This document shows, piece after piece, positions 6,901 through 15,745 of a DNA stretch of 64,000 nt; the stretch's first letter is position 1, and each line of letters starts with the position of its first letter. The position numbers and the translations under genes are program-made. The notes beneath the pieces are model-generated. The model ran no database searches. It was given only the letters and a program-made list of their open reading frames with translations, and had not been told where the DNA came from. Source of the stretch: UBA6398 sp963644855 (lineage in GTDB: Bacteria > Bacteroidota > Bacteroidia > Bacteroidales > Bacteroidaceae); NCBI GenBank assembly GCA_963644855.1, contig CAVIQL010000013.1:4334-68333 (forward strand), written 5' to 3'.

Positions 6901-9637
6901 TGCATCGCTCGACAAATTCGCAAAAAACATATGGAACTCCAGTTTGTATTTCGGAAGATACATTCCATTCGCATCGTGGAGCACCTACAACGAATCTTTC
7001 AGCTACAACTACCACTACAATCCTGCCAAATACGAAAACAATCCGTCGCTAAGTTTCGACGAACTGTCTATAGTGCCAATATTTGTACAAGAAGGAATGC
7101 TCTTAGGGAGTATTGCAGGACTGGGACGCATTGGGAAAAGTTCATTAAGAGTAGCGAATTATTCCGTTGCCAAGGAAAAGAATACTATTGCGCTTTCACT
7201 TCCCAGCCTACACGAAATTACAGAATCAACAACTGATGCCGTAACCTATAAATCCCCAAACGCCGACACGGGCAACCTGCAAAATTCAAACAACGTCAAA
7301 CCACGCGAAAACTTTGCCGAGACAGCATATTTCGCTCCCGCATTACGCACAGACGAAAACGGAAATCTCACGATTTCTTTCACAACTCCGGAAAGCCTTA
7401 CGCGATGGAATGTAAAACTTCTCGCACATACAAAATCCATGAACCTTGTTGAAATTGACACCACGGCAACAGTTTCAAAAGATTTCATGCTACAATCCAA
7501 TCTCCCACGCTTCTTGCGCATCGGAGATGCGGCTACAATTCCCGCAACAATCAAGAACCTTTCGACCAAACAGCTTGCGGGCAAAGCAATAATGACTATC
7601 AGCGATGCACAAAACCTTGCTGTGATAAAACAATCGGTTACAAAATTCAGCGTAAACGCAAATGGCGAAACCGTTGTTGCATTCCCGTTCAACGTAGACG
7701 AGAATATTTCATCTCCTCTGCTTATCTGTAAAATCACCGCCGATTGTGGTGAGTTTTCCGACGGAGAACAGCATTATCTCCCCGTATTCTCCGACAAAAC
7801 AGAAGTGATAGAAACCCTGCCATTCACCTTGGAAAATAGCGGAGACCACACTGTGAACATCGCAGAAAGTTTGACGGGTAAAAAAGCAGGCACAACAAAT
7901 CGCCGAATAACCATAGAATACACTTCAAACCCCACATGGCTCGCATTGCAAGCCTTGCCAAAAATCGATTCTCCCAAATACGACGATGCACTGACGCTTA
8001 CCGCAGCACTTTATGCCGCATCTTTGGAACACGAAATAGCATATCTTTCGCCCGAAATCAAAAAAGTGGCAAAAAGATGGGCAAATGAGCAAACCACAGA
8101 CACTCTTCTGCAAAACGCTCTGCTTCGTAATCCAGATTTGAAGAACATTCTTCTTGACGAAACGCCTTGGGCAGTAGACGCCGACAATATTTCGTTGCGC
8201 CACCGGGAGTTTGCACACGTATATGATGAGGTAGAATCTGAAATAAAAGCAAGAAATCTCGAAGAACGTCTCACACGGCAACAAAACACCGACGGAGGTT
8301 TCGGTTGGTTTACCGGAATGCCGTCAAGCCAATATATCACGACAAAAATAACTACTATATTGTTGCGCCTTAATAGCATCAAGGAAAAACCATGTATGAA
8401 ACAGCAGATACAAAATGCCGTGAATTTCCTCGACAAACGGGTTGCAAAACAAATAGAAGAGATGAAAAAAGACGAGAAACGCGGTTTCAAACCAAACATA
8501 TGGGATAGTCATCTCGCATATCTCAATATCCTGCGCTTGAACTCTGACAAAAACACTTCGCAAGCCGTTGCAAACCGAAAATATCTGCTTGCAATTCTCG
8601 CGAAACACTATTCCGAATTAAACATGGAGGACAAGAGCACGGCGGCACTCGTTCTTGCTGAAACGGGATACGACAAAGAAGCAAAAACAGCCTTACAAAG
8701 TGTGCTCGAACATACTGTTTCGGACAAAGACAAAGGCATATATTTCGATTCATTCCGCGCCCCGTCGTATTGGTATAGCTACAAAATCCCCGTACAAGTT
8801 GCTGCGCTCGAAGCGATATGCGCACTTGCGCCAAACGACAAGGCTACCCGCAACGGCATGCTCAAATGGATTTTGCAAGAAAAGCGTACACAAGGGTGGC
8901 TAACAACGCTAAACACCGTAGAAGCAACCTATGCGCTACTTTCAACAACTAAGACCGACACAACGTTGCTGCATTTCAACACAAAACTTCCCGACGCATT
9001 CACACTCAACATGCAAAACGGCGAAAAGACAAACGTTATGCAGTCGGCGAAAACTGTTGACGCAGACGCCACGGGCTATATACGCGCCGACTTCAAGCTA
9101 AACGATTTGAAATCATCGCCTGTTTCTGTGAACATATCCAAGAGCGACGACGGAATATCGTGGGGAGGAATTTACGGACGCTATCTTGCCCCGGCGACTA
9201 TGGTGGAAAATGGTGGCAAAGAGCTTACGGTTAAGCGCGAATACTTCGTTGTTGAAAACGGGAAGGAAAGAAAAGTAACGCCAAAGACTATCGTAAACAT
9301 AGGAAGCCTTATAAGAGTGCGCTATACCATAAATGCTTCGCGCGATTACGATTATGTGAGCCTCGTTGACCCGCGTCCAGCGTGCATGGAGCCCGCAAAA
9401 CAGATTTCAGGTTACACTTGCAACAACGGAGAATGGTTTTATCTTGCCGTAAAAGACGCTTCGCAGGGGTATTTCTTTGAGAAAGTTGAAAAGGGAAGCC
9501 ACATTTTCAGCATTGATTTCCGTATCGACCGAAAAGGAACGTATCTCGCAGCGCCGGCAAGCGTGCAATGTCTATACTCGCCCGAATTCTCCAGACATTC
9601 CAACGGATTAACCATAAACGTAACCGAAACAAAATGA
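3917..9637 (+). CDS. Alpha-2-macroglobulin family protein, thioester-less
   Basis: The 1906-aa protein starts at 3917, where a signal peptide begins (MKLGKFMLTCLMLIALNPVF, cleavage after FAQ). The frame is open from 3845, but that extension lies upstream of the promoter. MG-type domains include the carboxypeptidase-like segment VVEARSGKPISGAKV and an MG2-type AVYRPAQKVHLAGIVYQK. The A2M signature region (YFAPALRTDENGNLTISFTT, about residue 1137) is followed by a toroid domain containing QQNTDGGFGWF (about 1458). The CxEQ thioester motif is absent, as in many Bacteroidota members. The family traps proteases or protects the periplasm. A copy of the dispersed 21-bp repeat lies inside the reading frame at 6485-6547. 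The stop overlaps the next start (ATGA). Confidence 0.88.
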   Translation: MKLGKFMLTCLMLIALNPVFAQSFSSRWEKVENAIKKDLPKTALTEIRGIYNLATQQGNTGEMLKATISAIAMQNTISPDSATAELQRIDSITNIEKRPTEHALWLLVSANMYYELSSYKNKTIGDTAVARLLEATNNLDVFKKHKAEKYVPVIKKGKDAKYFDNDLVNVVCRNAIDRLKNYSNDSYSDDERGEMRRNLEHRFIDHYRATNNNNAIVLATLDSIKNETQDSPYEEYADTLQPAYTAIKTLVKQYASSPCAIEAYIYICSNMYDGNAEIEALKYQLAKKGASLYSSNPRAAELRNMMKELKAQKFNIESPTSLFFPGEKIKGTVDFYNIKHPELNIYPTTYTARQIRENSKYVKDFKAVDNSKITLYSSSITGNEDFFYKKDSFECQAPQKPGIYVMKLSNSKSSAYNRVVYVSNIRMLFFPLPGNRMRITVVEARSGKPISGAKVNEYQDIEKLTLKNTYTTDSKGEITISRGKSSYFYNAESGNDKFSPICSSRSYTNFAPRKAMQTTEYRLFADRAVYRPAQKVHLAGIVYQKKDEECNTIYDHKVKISVKDSQNREISTIETTSDEFGTFSTDFTLPSTLMPGNLYITANATSRIYIQVEEYKRPTFEVEADNPQDKYAIGDTVNVKGHARAFTGVGMQGARVVYEVIRRSIWSFYRFGPDNVVFRDTTTTDSNGEFAMRVPLVANNADAKAINKASYFFSVKATVTSAMGESQDVSTYVFAGKRAAIVDCDIPNKVDKEKLSTVTFTLQNLMGENINRKGTYSIEKPGGMVCAKGDFVANTPIKIPTLSTLASGKYIIHTNFEGETDSIYDIKKAFLLFSINDKQPADSSEHIRLYSQSTLFEQCQTFFKKGQTSFEKDALSEIQFGTSFEGVTAFYDVIANGQVVESKQISLSNSIVSEIYTYKKEYGDGICVTLAFVKDGVLYSENIRIKKPIPDKRLRYKWTSFRDRLRPNQKEEWSLQILNPDSTPAKASAVAAIYDASLDKFAKNIWNSSLYFGRYIPFASWSTYNESFSYNYHYNPAKYENNPSLSFDELSIVPIFVQEGMLLGSIAGLGRIGKSSLRVANYSVAKEKNTIALSLPSLHEITESTTDAVTYKSPNADTGNLQNSNNVKPRENFAETAYFAPALRTDENGNLTISFTTPESLTRWNVKLLAHTKSMNLVEIDTTATVSKDFMLQSNLPRFLRIGDAATIPATIKNLSTKQLAGKAIMTISDAQNLAVIKQSVTKFSVNANGETVVAFPFNVDENISSPLLICKITADCGEFSDGEQHYLPVFSDKTEVIETLPFTLENSGDHTVNIAESLTGKKAGTTNRRITIEYTSNPTWLALQALPKIDSPKYDDALTLTAALYAASLEHEIAYLSPEIKKVAKRWANEQTTDTLLQNALLRNPDLKNILLDETPWAVDADNISLRHREFAHVYDEVESEIKARNLEERLTRQQNTDGGFGWFTGMPSSQYITTKITTILLRLNSIKEKPCMKQQIQNAVNFLDKRVAKQIEEMKKDEKRGFKPNIWDSHLAYLNILRLNSDKNTSQAVANRKYLLAILAKHYSELNMEDKSTAALVLAETGYDKEAKTALQSVLEHTVSDKDKGIYFDSFRAPSYWYSYKIPVQVAALEAICALAPNDKATRNGMLKWILQEKRTQGWLTTLNTVEATYALLSTTKTDTTLLHFNTKLPDAFTLNMQNGEKTNVMQSAKTVDADATGYIRADFKLNDLKSSPVSVNISKSDDGISWGGIYGRYLAPATMVENGGKELTVKREYFVVENGKERKVTPKTIVNIGSLIRVRYTINASRDYDYVSLVDPRPACMEPAKQISGYTCNNGEWFYLAVKDASQGYFFEKVEKGSHIFSIDFRIDRKGTYLAAPASVQCLYSPEFSRHSNGLTINVTETK
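6485..6547. repeat. 21-bp modular repeat inside the A2M coding sequence
   Basis: Three consecutive 21-bp units (6485-6505, 6506-6526, 6527-6547) match the intergenic family: cores CAATGTCAGACATT, AGGTCAGACATCG and GATGCCTT. In the gene's frame they encode the seven-residue steps CQTFFKK GQTSFEK. The 21-bp length keeps the frame and this frame avoids the TAA formed by the TTTAAA junction. Confidence 0.85.
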
Positions 9638-10680
9638 AAAGACAAGCCTTGGTACACAAAAAGTTCGCGATATTGTTTGCCGTTGTTGCGATATTGTGCG
9701 GCAATACGGTTATGGCGCAAAGCGCAACGCCTCTCGCTCAAACAAACTTGCGGAAGTGGAAAATTCCATCTGCCAATTATAGCGGAATAACGCATATAGA
9801 GGGTACATCATACGCAGTAGTGAGCGACAAGGAGGCGAATAGCGGATTTTATATCTTTGATATTGACATCGACAATAGGAGCGGAAAAATTCTAAACGTG
9901 TCGCGCAGCGCACTATATACGTCAGACTCTTCAACAAAAGGGCGCGACGCAGAGGGAATATGCTATTTCGCCCCCAACAACACGCTTTTTATCTGCGCCG
10001 AAGACGATCAGGAAATTCTGGAATACGAACTCGACAGGAAGCCTACGGGAAGGAAACTCAACATTCCCGCTATGTTTTCCCCCGACAGCATATATCCGAA
10101 TTTCGGATTCGAATCTCTTGCCTACGACAGTGCCTCATCGCGATTTTTTGCAGCCACCGAGCGCCCGTTGAAATGCGATGTGCTCAAAGATTCTACCATT
10201 ATCAGAATTTTGGAATTCGACCAAAACCTAAATCTTTCGGCACAATATGCCTACATGCTCGAAAGTGCGTCGCTCAATAGCAAAGCAAAATACTACGCCC
10301 ACGGCATTTCGGAAATCACCACCCTGCCCGACGGCCGTTTAATAGTGATGGAGAGAGAAATAAGCGTGCCTGCCAACTATTTGGGAGCCGAATGCCGCAT
10401 AAGATTGTTTGCCGTAGATCTTTCAGAAGGCACTCCCATTGCCCCGGCAAACGTTCCGCTGAAAATTGCGAGCCATAAGCCGCTCTACAAAACAGCCATT
10501 GCCGACTTTACAACGCATCTCGATTTAGGGCAAATGAATCTTGCAAACTACGAAGGCATGTGTCTCGGTCCCAAACTTGCAGACGGGCGGCAGACCCTCC
10601 TTTTGATTAACGACTCTCAGGCAGGAGCGGGAAATTCGCTCTATCGTCTTAAAGACTACATCAAAGTAATAATTCTCTGA
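9634..10680 (+). CDS. Exported phytase-like esterase domain protein
   Basis: Translation starts at 9634, overlapping the A2M stop as ATGA, so the two are translationally coupled. The 348-aa product has a signal peptide (hydrophobic about residues 11-27, cleavage near VMAQS). The body contains features of the esterase-like phytase family (PF13449): SGITHIEGTSYAVVSDKE near the N-terminus, a central DAEGICYF, NFGFESLAYD, and C-terminal NYEGMCLGP. These repeat a propeller-like E-G/E-S pattern. Substrate unknown; phytate or another phosphoester is possible. The frame is open from 9568, but the signal peptide fixes the start. Confidence 0.75.
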   Translation: MKRQALVHKKFAILFAVVAILCGNTVMAQSATPLAQTNLRKWKIPSANYSGITHIEGTSYAVVSDKEANSGFYIFDIDIDNRSGKILNVSRSALYTSDSSTKGRDAEGICYFAPNNTLFICAEDDQEILEYELDRKPTGRKLNIPAMFSPDSIYPNFGFESLAYDSASSRFFAATERPLKCDVLKDSTIIRILEFDQNLNLSAQYAYMLESASLNSKAKYYAHGISEITTLPDGRLIVMEREISVPANYLGAECRIRLFAVDLSEGTPIAPANVPLKIASHKPLYKTAIADFTTHLDLGQMNLANYEGMCLGPKLADGRQTLLLINDSQAGAGNSLYRLKDYIKVIIL

Positions 10681-10700
10681 AAGCCGTTTTGTCCAATTCA

Positions 10701-10735
10701 AATGCCGTTTGTTTCCACAACAAGCGGCATTTTCT
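10701..10735 (+). terminator. Intrinsic terminator
   Basis: AATGCCG and CGGCATT pair, with an inner TGTT/AACA pairing, followed by TTCTT. It lies 20 bp after the phytase-like gene. Confidence 0.7.
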
Positions 10736-10760
10736 TAGCCCACGCTACGCCCCGCAAAAC

Positions 10761-10845
10761 CTACATGGCTTATCGTTTTTCTGATAACCGATATTTTTTA
10801 AATAATGTCCGATGTTTTTTAAAAAAGGTCTGACATTGTTTCAAC
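10761..10845. repeat. 21-bp modular repeat array with long arm shared with 19938-19979
   Basis: Units 10800-10820 (AATGTCCGATGTT) and 10821-10841 (AGGTCTGACATTG) follow an edge segment. The 42 bases 10761-10802 recur identically, inverted, at 19979-19938. The 338-bp gene-free stretch 10681-11019 otherwise holds the terminator at 10701 and a TATATTTG -7 box at 10966-10973 for the next gene. Confidence 0.85.
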
Positions 10846-11019
10846 AACAACCTATATTACTTTTACCACCCCAAAAATGCGGAAAACAAAAAGCCTTTTC
10901 TTACCAAGATTACTGATATTATTACCCGTTTCTACTATTGACATTCTCCATAAAATCATATTCATTATATTTGCAATACCTATTTTATCTGTAGCAACAA
11001 ACAATAAAGAATTGAGAAT

Positions 11020-11970
11020 ATGAAAAATTTGATTATTGCCTCATTCATCGCAATGTTCGGGGCACATGCCTTGGCACAAGAGCCGAAAGTTTACGTTACT
11101 CGCGACATTTCTCCCGAATCTCTCGTTCGCATCTACAAAGCTCTCGGAGTAAAAGCCACTGGAAAGGTAGCAGTAAAAGTAAGTACCGGCGAAGCGGGAA
11201 ACCCCAACTATCTTAATCCCGCGCTTATAGCTCCATTGGTGAAAAAGGTGAAAGGTACTATCGTGGAATGCAACACTGCTTACGGCGGGAAACGCAGTAC
11301 TACCGAAGAGCATCTGAAAGTTGCCGAAGAACATGGGTTTACAAAAATCGCAAAAGTAGACATCATGGACTCGGAAGGCGAAATAAAAATTCCGGTAAAA
11401 GACACCACACACATCAAATACGACATAGTAGGTTCACACTTGGCAAACTATAATTTCATGATAAACCTCGCCCACTTCAAAGGGCACCCCATGGGCGGAC
11501 TTGGCGGTGTACTCAAAAACCAAAGCATAGGTGTGGCTTCGGCAAACGGCAAAGCCAATATTCATAGCGCAGGTGTAGTGGAAACTCCCGAACATCTTTG
11601 GAGCAACGTGGGAAATCAAGACGGTTTTCTTGAATCTATGGCAGCCGCAGCCCAAGGAGTGGCAGATTATTTCGGCAAAAACATAATCTATATCAGCGTA
11701 ATGAACAACATGTCGGTAGATTGCGACTGCGTTTCCCACCCCGCCGACAGCAAACTCAAAGACTACGGCATTCTTGCCTCAACCGATCCCGTTGCTCTCG
11801 ACCAAGCGTGCGTTGACATCATTTTTAATATGACTCCCACGGCAGACAACGACAACGCTCCCTTGAAAGAGCGCATCACAAGCCGCCACGGAATCCACAC
11901 CATAGAGCACGCCGAGAAAATAGGTTTGGGAAGCCGCAAATACAAGCTCATCAACATCGACAAGAAATGA
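11020..11970 (+). CDS. Exported DUF362 protein
   Basis: The 316-aa protein has a short signal peptide (MKNLIIASFIAMFGAHALAQ). The rest is a DUF362 domain: KVAVKVSTGEAGNPNYLNP, NFMINLAHFKGHPMGGLGGVLKNQSIG and the Cys-rich NNMSVDCDCVSHPAD, ending with STDPVALDQACVD. DUF362 proteins are often fused to or found near 4Fe-4S ferredoxin domains; none is present here, but the conserved cysteines could bind metal. Its stop overlaps the TonB-dependent receptor start (ATGA), so both are made together, suggesting joint handling of an imported ligand. Catalytic role unknown. Confidence 0.8.
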   Translation: MKNLIIASFIAMFGAHALAQEPKVYVTRDISPESLVRIYKALGVKATGKVAVKVSTGEAGNPNYLNPALIAPLVKKVKGTIVECNTAYGGKRSTTEEHLKVAEEHGFTKIAKVDIMDSEGEIKIPVKDTTHIKYDIVGSHLANYNFMINLAHFKGHPMGGLGGVLKNQSIGVASANGKANIHSAGVVETPEHLWSNVGNQDGFLESMAAAAQGVADYFGKNIIYISVMNNMSVDCDCVSHPADSKLKDYGILASTDPVALDQACVDIIFNMTPTADNDNAPLKERITSRHGIHTIEHAEKIGLGSRKYKLINIDKK

Positions 11971-13832
11971 GACTTATATTACTGATCACGCTTTCGGTTT
12001 GGGGAATAACGGCTTTCGCCCAAACACCAAGCGATACCCTGCCCCAGCAAACCCTTAGCGCCACAGTGGTAACAGGCACACGCAACGCAACAGACGTTCG
12101 CCATCTGCCCATGACCCTAAGCACGATAAACCAAAAGGAACTTAACAAGAACTTTCGTACTTCTGTTTTGCCTACCATCTCAGAACAAGTACCCGGAATG
12201 TTCATTACTTCGCGCGGAATATTGGGATACGGCGTGTCGACAGGCGCTGCAGGCGGAATAAAATTGAGAGGCATAGGAAGCGGAGCGCAAACCCTCGTTT
12301 TGATTGACGGACAGCCACAATATGCAGGGCTCATGGGACACCCCATAGCCGATGCCTATCAAACAATGCTTGCTGAAAAAGTAGAAGTATTGCGTGGTCC
12401 GGCGTCGATGATGTATGGTTCAAACGCAATGGGCGGAGTGGTGAATATCGTAACCCACAAAATGCAAACAAATGGCTCCAAAACCGAAATGCAATACGAA
12501 GGCGGTTCATATGGAACACTACAAGGGCAAATTTCAAACCAGACAAAAAGCGAACGCTTCTCTACTTCGGCAGGAATAAACTACTCGCGCACCGACGGAC
12601 ACCGCAAAAACAGCAAATTCGAACAGTATTCGGCATTCGCGAAATTGGGTTACGACATTTCAAGATACTGGAATGCGAGCGCCGATGTCAGTCTCACTCA
12701 TTTCAACGCCTCAAATCCCGGCGAAGAAACCAATCCCTACATCGACAACGACTCGAAAATCACGCGCGGACTCGCATCTCTGCAATTCACCAACGATTAT
12801 GGCAAATATTCCGGAGCATTTCGTGCGTTTTATGATTGGGGACACCACAAAATAAACGACGGATATCACCCCGGAGGTACGCCGCAAACGCAACTATATC
12901 TGCACAACGATTTAATGAGCGGCATAACGGCATACGAAAGTGCGCAACTCTTCAAAGGCAATCGCACTACCGTGGGTGTAGACTACCAACATTTCGGAGG
13001 GAAAGCCTGGAATCGTGTAATCGAAACCAAAGAAGAAAAAGATTTGGCAGACAAAACGCAAGACGAAATAGCGGGATATTTGGATTTTCGCCAGGACATC
13101 GCAAAATTCATTACCTTAAACACCGGACTGCGTGCCGACTGGCATTCACAAACCGGCATGGAATTTGTTCCGCAAGGAGGATTAACTTTCCGGCTCGGCT
13201 ATGATTCGCAAATTCGTGCCATGGTGAGCAAAGGATTCCGTAATCCTACGATTCGCGAACTATATATGTTTCGTCCGGCAAACAAAGATTTGAAACCCGA
13301 ACGCATGATGAACTACGAAATAGCATTTAGCGACAATCTTTTATCAAACCGTCTCCACATAGGTCTCAATCTGTTTTATTTGAAAGCCGACAATCTGATA
13401 ATCACACAGATGATTGACGGAAAACCACGGAACATGAACACGGGGAAAACCGAAAACAGCGGCATAGAGTTTGATTCCAAATTTCGGGCGACCAAGAATT
13501 TTGCTTTCAATGCCAACTATAGTTATCTCCACATGAGCAATCCCACAACCGGAGCGCCGGAACACAAATTGTATGTCGGAGCAGATTATACCCATGGACG
13601 CATTGCGTTAAGCACAGGTGTACAATACATCGCAGGGTTATACCTTGCAACAGGAAAGAATGCCGACAAAGAGTATTTTACATTGTGGAACCTTACGGCG
13701 AGTTACCAACTTGCGAAAATCATTAAGGTATATGTGCGCGGTGAAAACCTATTGGCACAAAAATACGAAACGATGAAAGGCTTCACAATGCCCCGAGCAA
13801 CAATAATGGGCGGCATAAAGTTTGAATTGTAG
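11967..13832 (+). CDS. TonB-dependent outer-membrane receptor
   Basis: The 621-aa protein has a signal peptide ending TAFAQ and a plug domain (residues about 30-155) with LSATVVTGTRNATDVRHLPM, VPGMFITSRGILG and EVLRGPASMMYGSNAMGGVV. A beta-barrel follows, ending in a terminal Phe-x-Leu (GGIKFEL). There is no SusD partner and no N-terminal carboxypeptidase-like domain, so it resembles siderophore, heme, cobalamin or metal receptors rather than glycan SusC proteins. Translational coupling to the DUF362 protein hints at a metal or cofactor substrate (inference). Confidence 0.88.
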   Translation: MRLILLITLSVWGITAFAQTPSDTLPQQTLSATVVTGTRNATDVRHLPMTLSTINQKELNKNFRTSVLPTISEQVPGMFITSRGILGYGVSTGAAGGIKLRGIGSGAQTLVLIDGQPQYAGLMGHPIADAYQTMLAEKVEVLRGPASMMYGSNAMGGVVNIVTHKMQTNGSKTEMQYEGGSYGTLQGQISNQTKSERFSTSAGINYSRTDGHRKNSKFEQYSAFAKLGYDISRYWNASADVSLTHFNASNPGEETNPYIDNDSKITRGLASLQFTNDYGKYSGAFRAFYDWGHHKINDGYHPGGTPQTQLYLHNDLMSGITAYESAQLFKGNRTTVGVDYQHFGGKAWNRVIETKEEKDLADKTQDEIAGYLDFRQDIAKFITLNTGLRADWHSQTGMEFVPQGGLTFRLGYDSQIRAMVSKGFRNPTIRELYMFRPANKDLKPERMMNYEIAFSDNLLSNRLHIGLNLFYLKADNLIITQMIDGKPRNMNTGKTENSGIEFDSKFRATKNFAFNANYSYLHMSNPTTGAPEHKLYVGADYTHGRIALSTGVQYIAGLYLATGKNADKEYFTLWNLTASYQLAKIIKVYVRGENLLAQKYETMKGFTMPRATIMGGIKFEL

Positions 13833-13925
13833 CAACTTTCCGTCCAAACCAAGCCATTAACTTTTTCATAAACCACCTCGGGGAAAAAAACACGCTTGTC
13901 GTAAAAATTAGGTCCTACCTAATTT

Positions 13926-13967
13926 AAATTCCAAGGCTTCTAATTTAAATTAGAAGCCTTGGAATTT
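13926..13967. repeat. Perfect 42-bp palindrome made of two 21-bp repeat units
   Basis: Two 21-bp units of the AAGGC type (13926-13946 and 13947-13967) stand in inverted orientation, giving a perfect 42-bp palindrome centred on TTTAAA. It lies between the receptor (plus) and the restriction-modification operon (minus), where it could end transcription from both sides. Confidence 0.9.
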
Positions 13968-14060
13968 TTACCATACGAAGTACCATTTTACCAGTAGCAT
14001 TAATCACTTGAAAAGCAACAATAACAACTCGTTTTTCAAGCAACAGAGATTGACACAAAA

Positions 14061-15062
14061 TTATTTTCGCAAAACGTGTATATACTCAAGAGTTTCGGAA
14101 GCTTTGTGTTTACGCCTACAATCAGCATCCGACTTGAAACGTTTATAGACTTTGGTAACAAGCGAATACTTGCCATATTTTTCAAAAATGCTTTTAATGT
14201 CATCAAAATCCAACAATCCCTCGTTGTTGTAAGATAGAAATATATACTTGAACTTTGCACAGCCAACCAAACGTTCAAGTTCCCGTCCCACTTCGCGCTG
14301 CATGCAATATTTTGAGCGATAATAATTGCGCATACCCGTTTTTCCTCGCGGAACAAAAGGCTTGTATTCGGCTATAGTATTAAGCAAATGATAATTCGCC
14401 CCATATTGACGTTGATTATACGGAGGATCAAGATACAATATATCACCTTCGATTTTGTTTATCAAACAATTTATGTCTTCTTGGCATACCACATTGTGCT
14501 GACAAGTAGTTTCAAAGCAAGCAGATTCAACAACCATCGGCTTCTGTGCCGAATGCTTCAACTTTTTAAGGTAAGCACCATAAACCGAAGCCGTGTTTGC
14601 CACTTTATCAGCACTCTCGAGCAAACTACATAGCAGAAAATAATACAAATCTTCGGATATTTCTCCCTCGTGTCTCCACTTTTCAATACACATTCTTACT
14701 GCATCAATCTTCTGCCCATTATTGTCTGAAAAATAAAGTCTTTCGCCACTTTCACCCTGGCAATAGTTCTTGAATATAAAGCCGTCAGTAACCAAAGGCA
14801 AGGCATTCAAACGAGCAATATACTCATCTTTGTTTGGCAAACCCAAGCAATTTCCGATATAGTTGCGATTGAGAACAAAACTATAAAACTCACAATCGTT
14901 GGCAATAAGTTGTTTCACCCTTTTTTTGAATGCCCGTCCCACAATTCCCGTTCCCGCAAAACCATCACACAATATTTTATCCGAAAGACTGCTACCAACT
15001 GTTTCACAAATTGTCGCCTCCAAAAACGGAAGCAATTTCAACTTAGAACCAATGTAATTCAT
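14061..15062 (-). CDS. D12-class adenine-N6 DNA methyltransferase of the R-M operon
   Basis: The 333-aa protein opens with MNYIGSKLKLLPFL, the hallmark N-terminus of D12-class (Dam/FokI-like) adenine methyltransferases. The AdoMet-binding motif I is CDGFAGTGIVG and the catalytic motif IV is LDPPYNQRQYG. It is the last gene of a minus-strand operon; its start overlaps the endonuclease stop by 4 bp. It would methylate one strand of a recognition site. The target sequence cannot be read from the protein. Confidence 0.85.
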   Translation of the reverse strand: MNYIGSKLKLLPFLEATICETVGSSLSDKILCDGFAGTGIVGRAFKKRVKQLIANDCEFYSFVLNRNYIGNCLGLPNKDEYIARLNALPLVTDGFIFKNYCQGESGERLYFSDNNGQKIDAVRMCIEKWRHEGEISEDLYYFLLCSLLESADKVANTASVYGAYLKKLKHSAQKPMVVESACFETTCQHNVVCQEDINCLINKIEGDILYLDPPYNQRQYGANYHLLNTIAEYKPFVPRGKTGMRNYYRSKYCMQREVGRELERLVGCAKFKYIFLSYNNEGLLDFDDIKSIFEKYGKYSLVTKVYKRFKSDADCRRKHKASETLEYIHVLRK

Positions 15063-15745
15063 TCCCCTGCCTCCGGATATAATTTTTTCATAATATAACA
15101 GACAGTATGTTCTGAAGCCTCTTGGCTAATTCGCCGTGCACACTCCTTGCGATACTCCACGGGATCGTATTGATAACAACCCACACACCCAAGTTCAGAA
15201 CTATATTTTTTCTCACCCTTATAGAAAGAAAACGGATTTCCCTTGATATTCTTCGCGTCCCAACGCATATCGGTCTCTTTACAACGCTTGCAGATTTGCC
15301 GCTTCACGTCGTTCGCCGCTTTGCATAAGGGTTGAAAATCTTCTTTTCGCTGCGTTTGTGGATTTGAAACACGCCAATCGTCTTTACGCCCATCTTTATG
15401 GTCGATTTCTATCTGAGTGTTTTCAGAAGAACCATTAACCCCAAGCATTACACAGTTCTGCGTTTTTAAACTGTCTCGAATGTCTTTTCTTATTGTCTGA
15501 TTAAATACCGGCTCTTTATTATATCCGTCCAAACGAATTGCGTCAATGCAATTTCCTTGAGTGCGTGTTTTATCAAACAATACTATATACCTGCGCGCAA
15601 GTGTAGAGCCGCGTCGAGCGAAATCACATCCATTCTGAAACATAAGGCACGCATACCGCCCTACAAACTCTCTTTTTTCTACCCATCTTGAATGTCCGTT
15701 TTCGTCAGGTTGAGCCAATTCTAAAAACAAATCATACTTGCTCAT
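15059..15745 (-). CDS. HNH-type restriction endonuclease
   Basis: The 228-aa protein sits between two DNA methyltransferase genes, overlapping each by 4 bp. It carries an HNH-like core: IEIDHKDGR (Asp115-His116) followed by LCKAANDVKR (Asn145, Lys148). Two CxxC pairs, CKRC (152/155) and CVGC (187/190), would hold a structural zinc. The length and position fit the restriction enzyme of a type II system. I do not recognise a named prototype. The gene order methyltransferase-endonuclease-methyltransferase suggests an asymmetric recognition site needing one methylase per strand (inference). Confidence 0.75.
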   Translation of the reverse strand: MSKYDLFLELAQPDENGHSRWVEKREFVGRYACLMFQNGCDFARRGSTLARRYIVLFDKTRTQGNCIDAIRLDGYNKEPVFNQTIRKDIRDSLKTQNCVMLGVNGSSENTQIEIDHKDGRKDDWRVSNPQTQRKEDFQPLCKAANDVKRQICKRCKETDMRWDAKNIKGNPFSFYKGEKKYSSELGCVGCYQYDPVEYRKECARRISQEASEHTVCYIMKKLYPEAGE

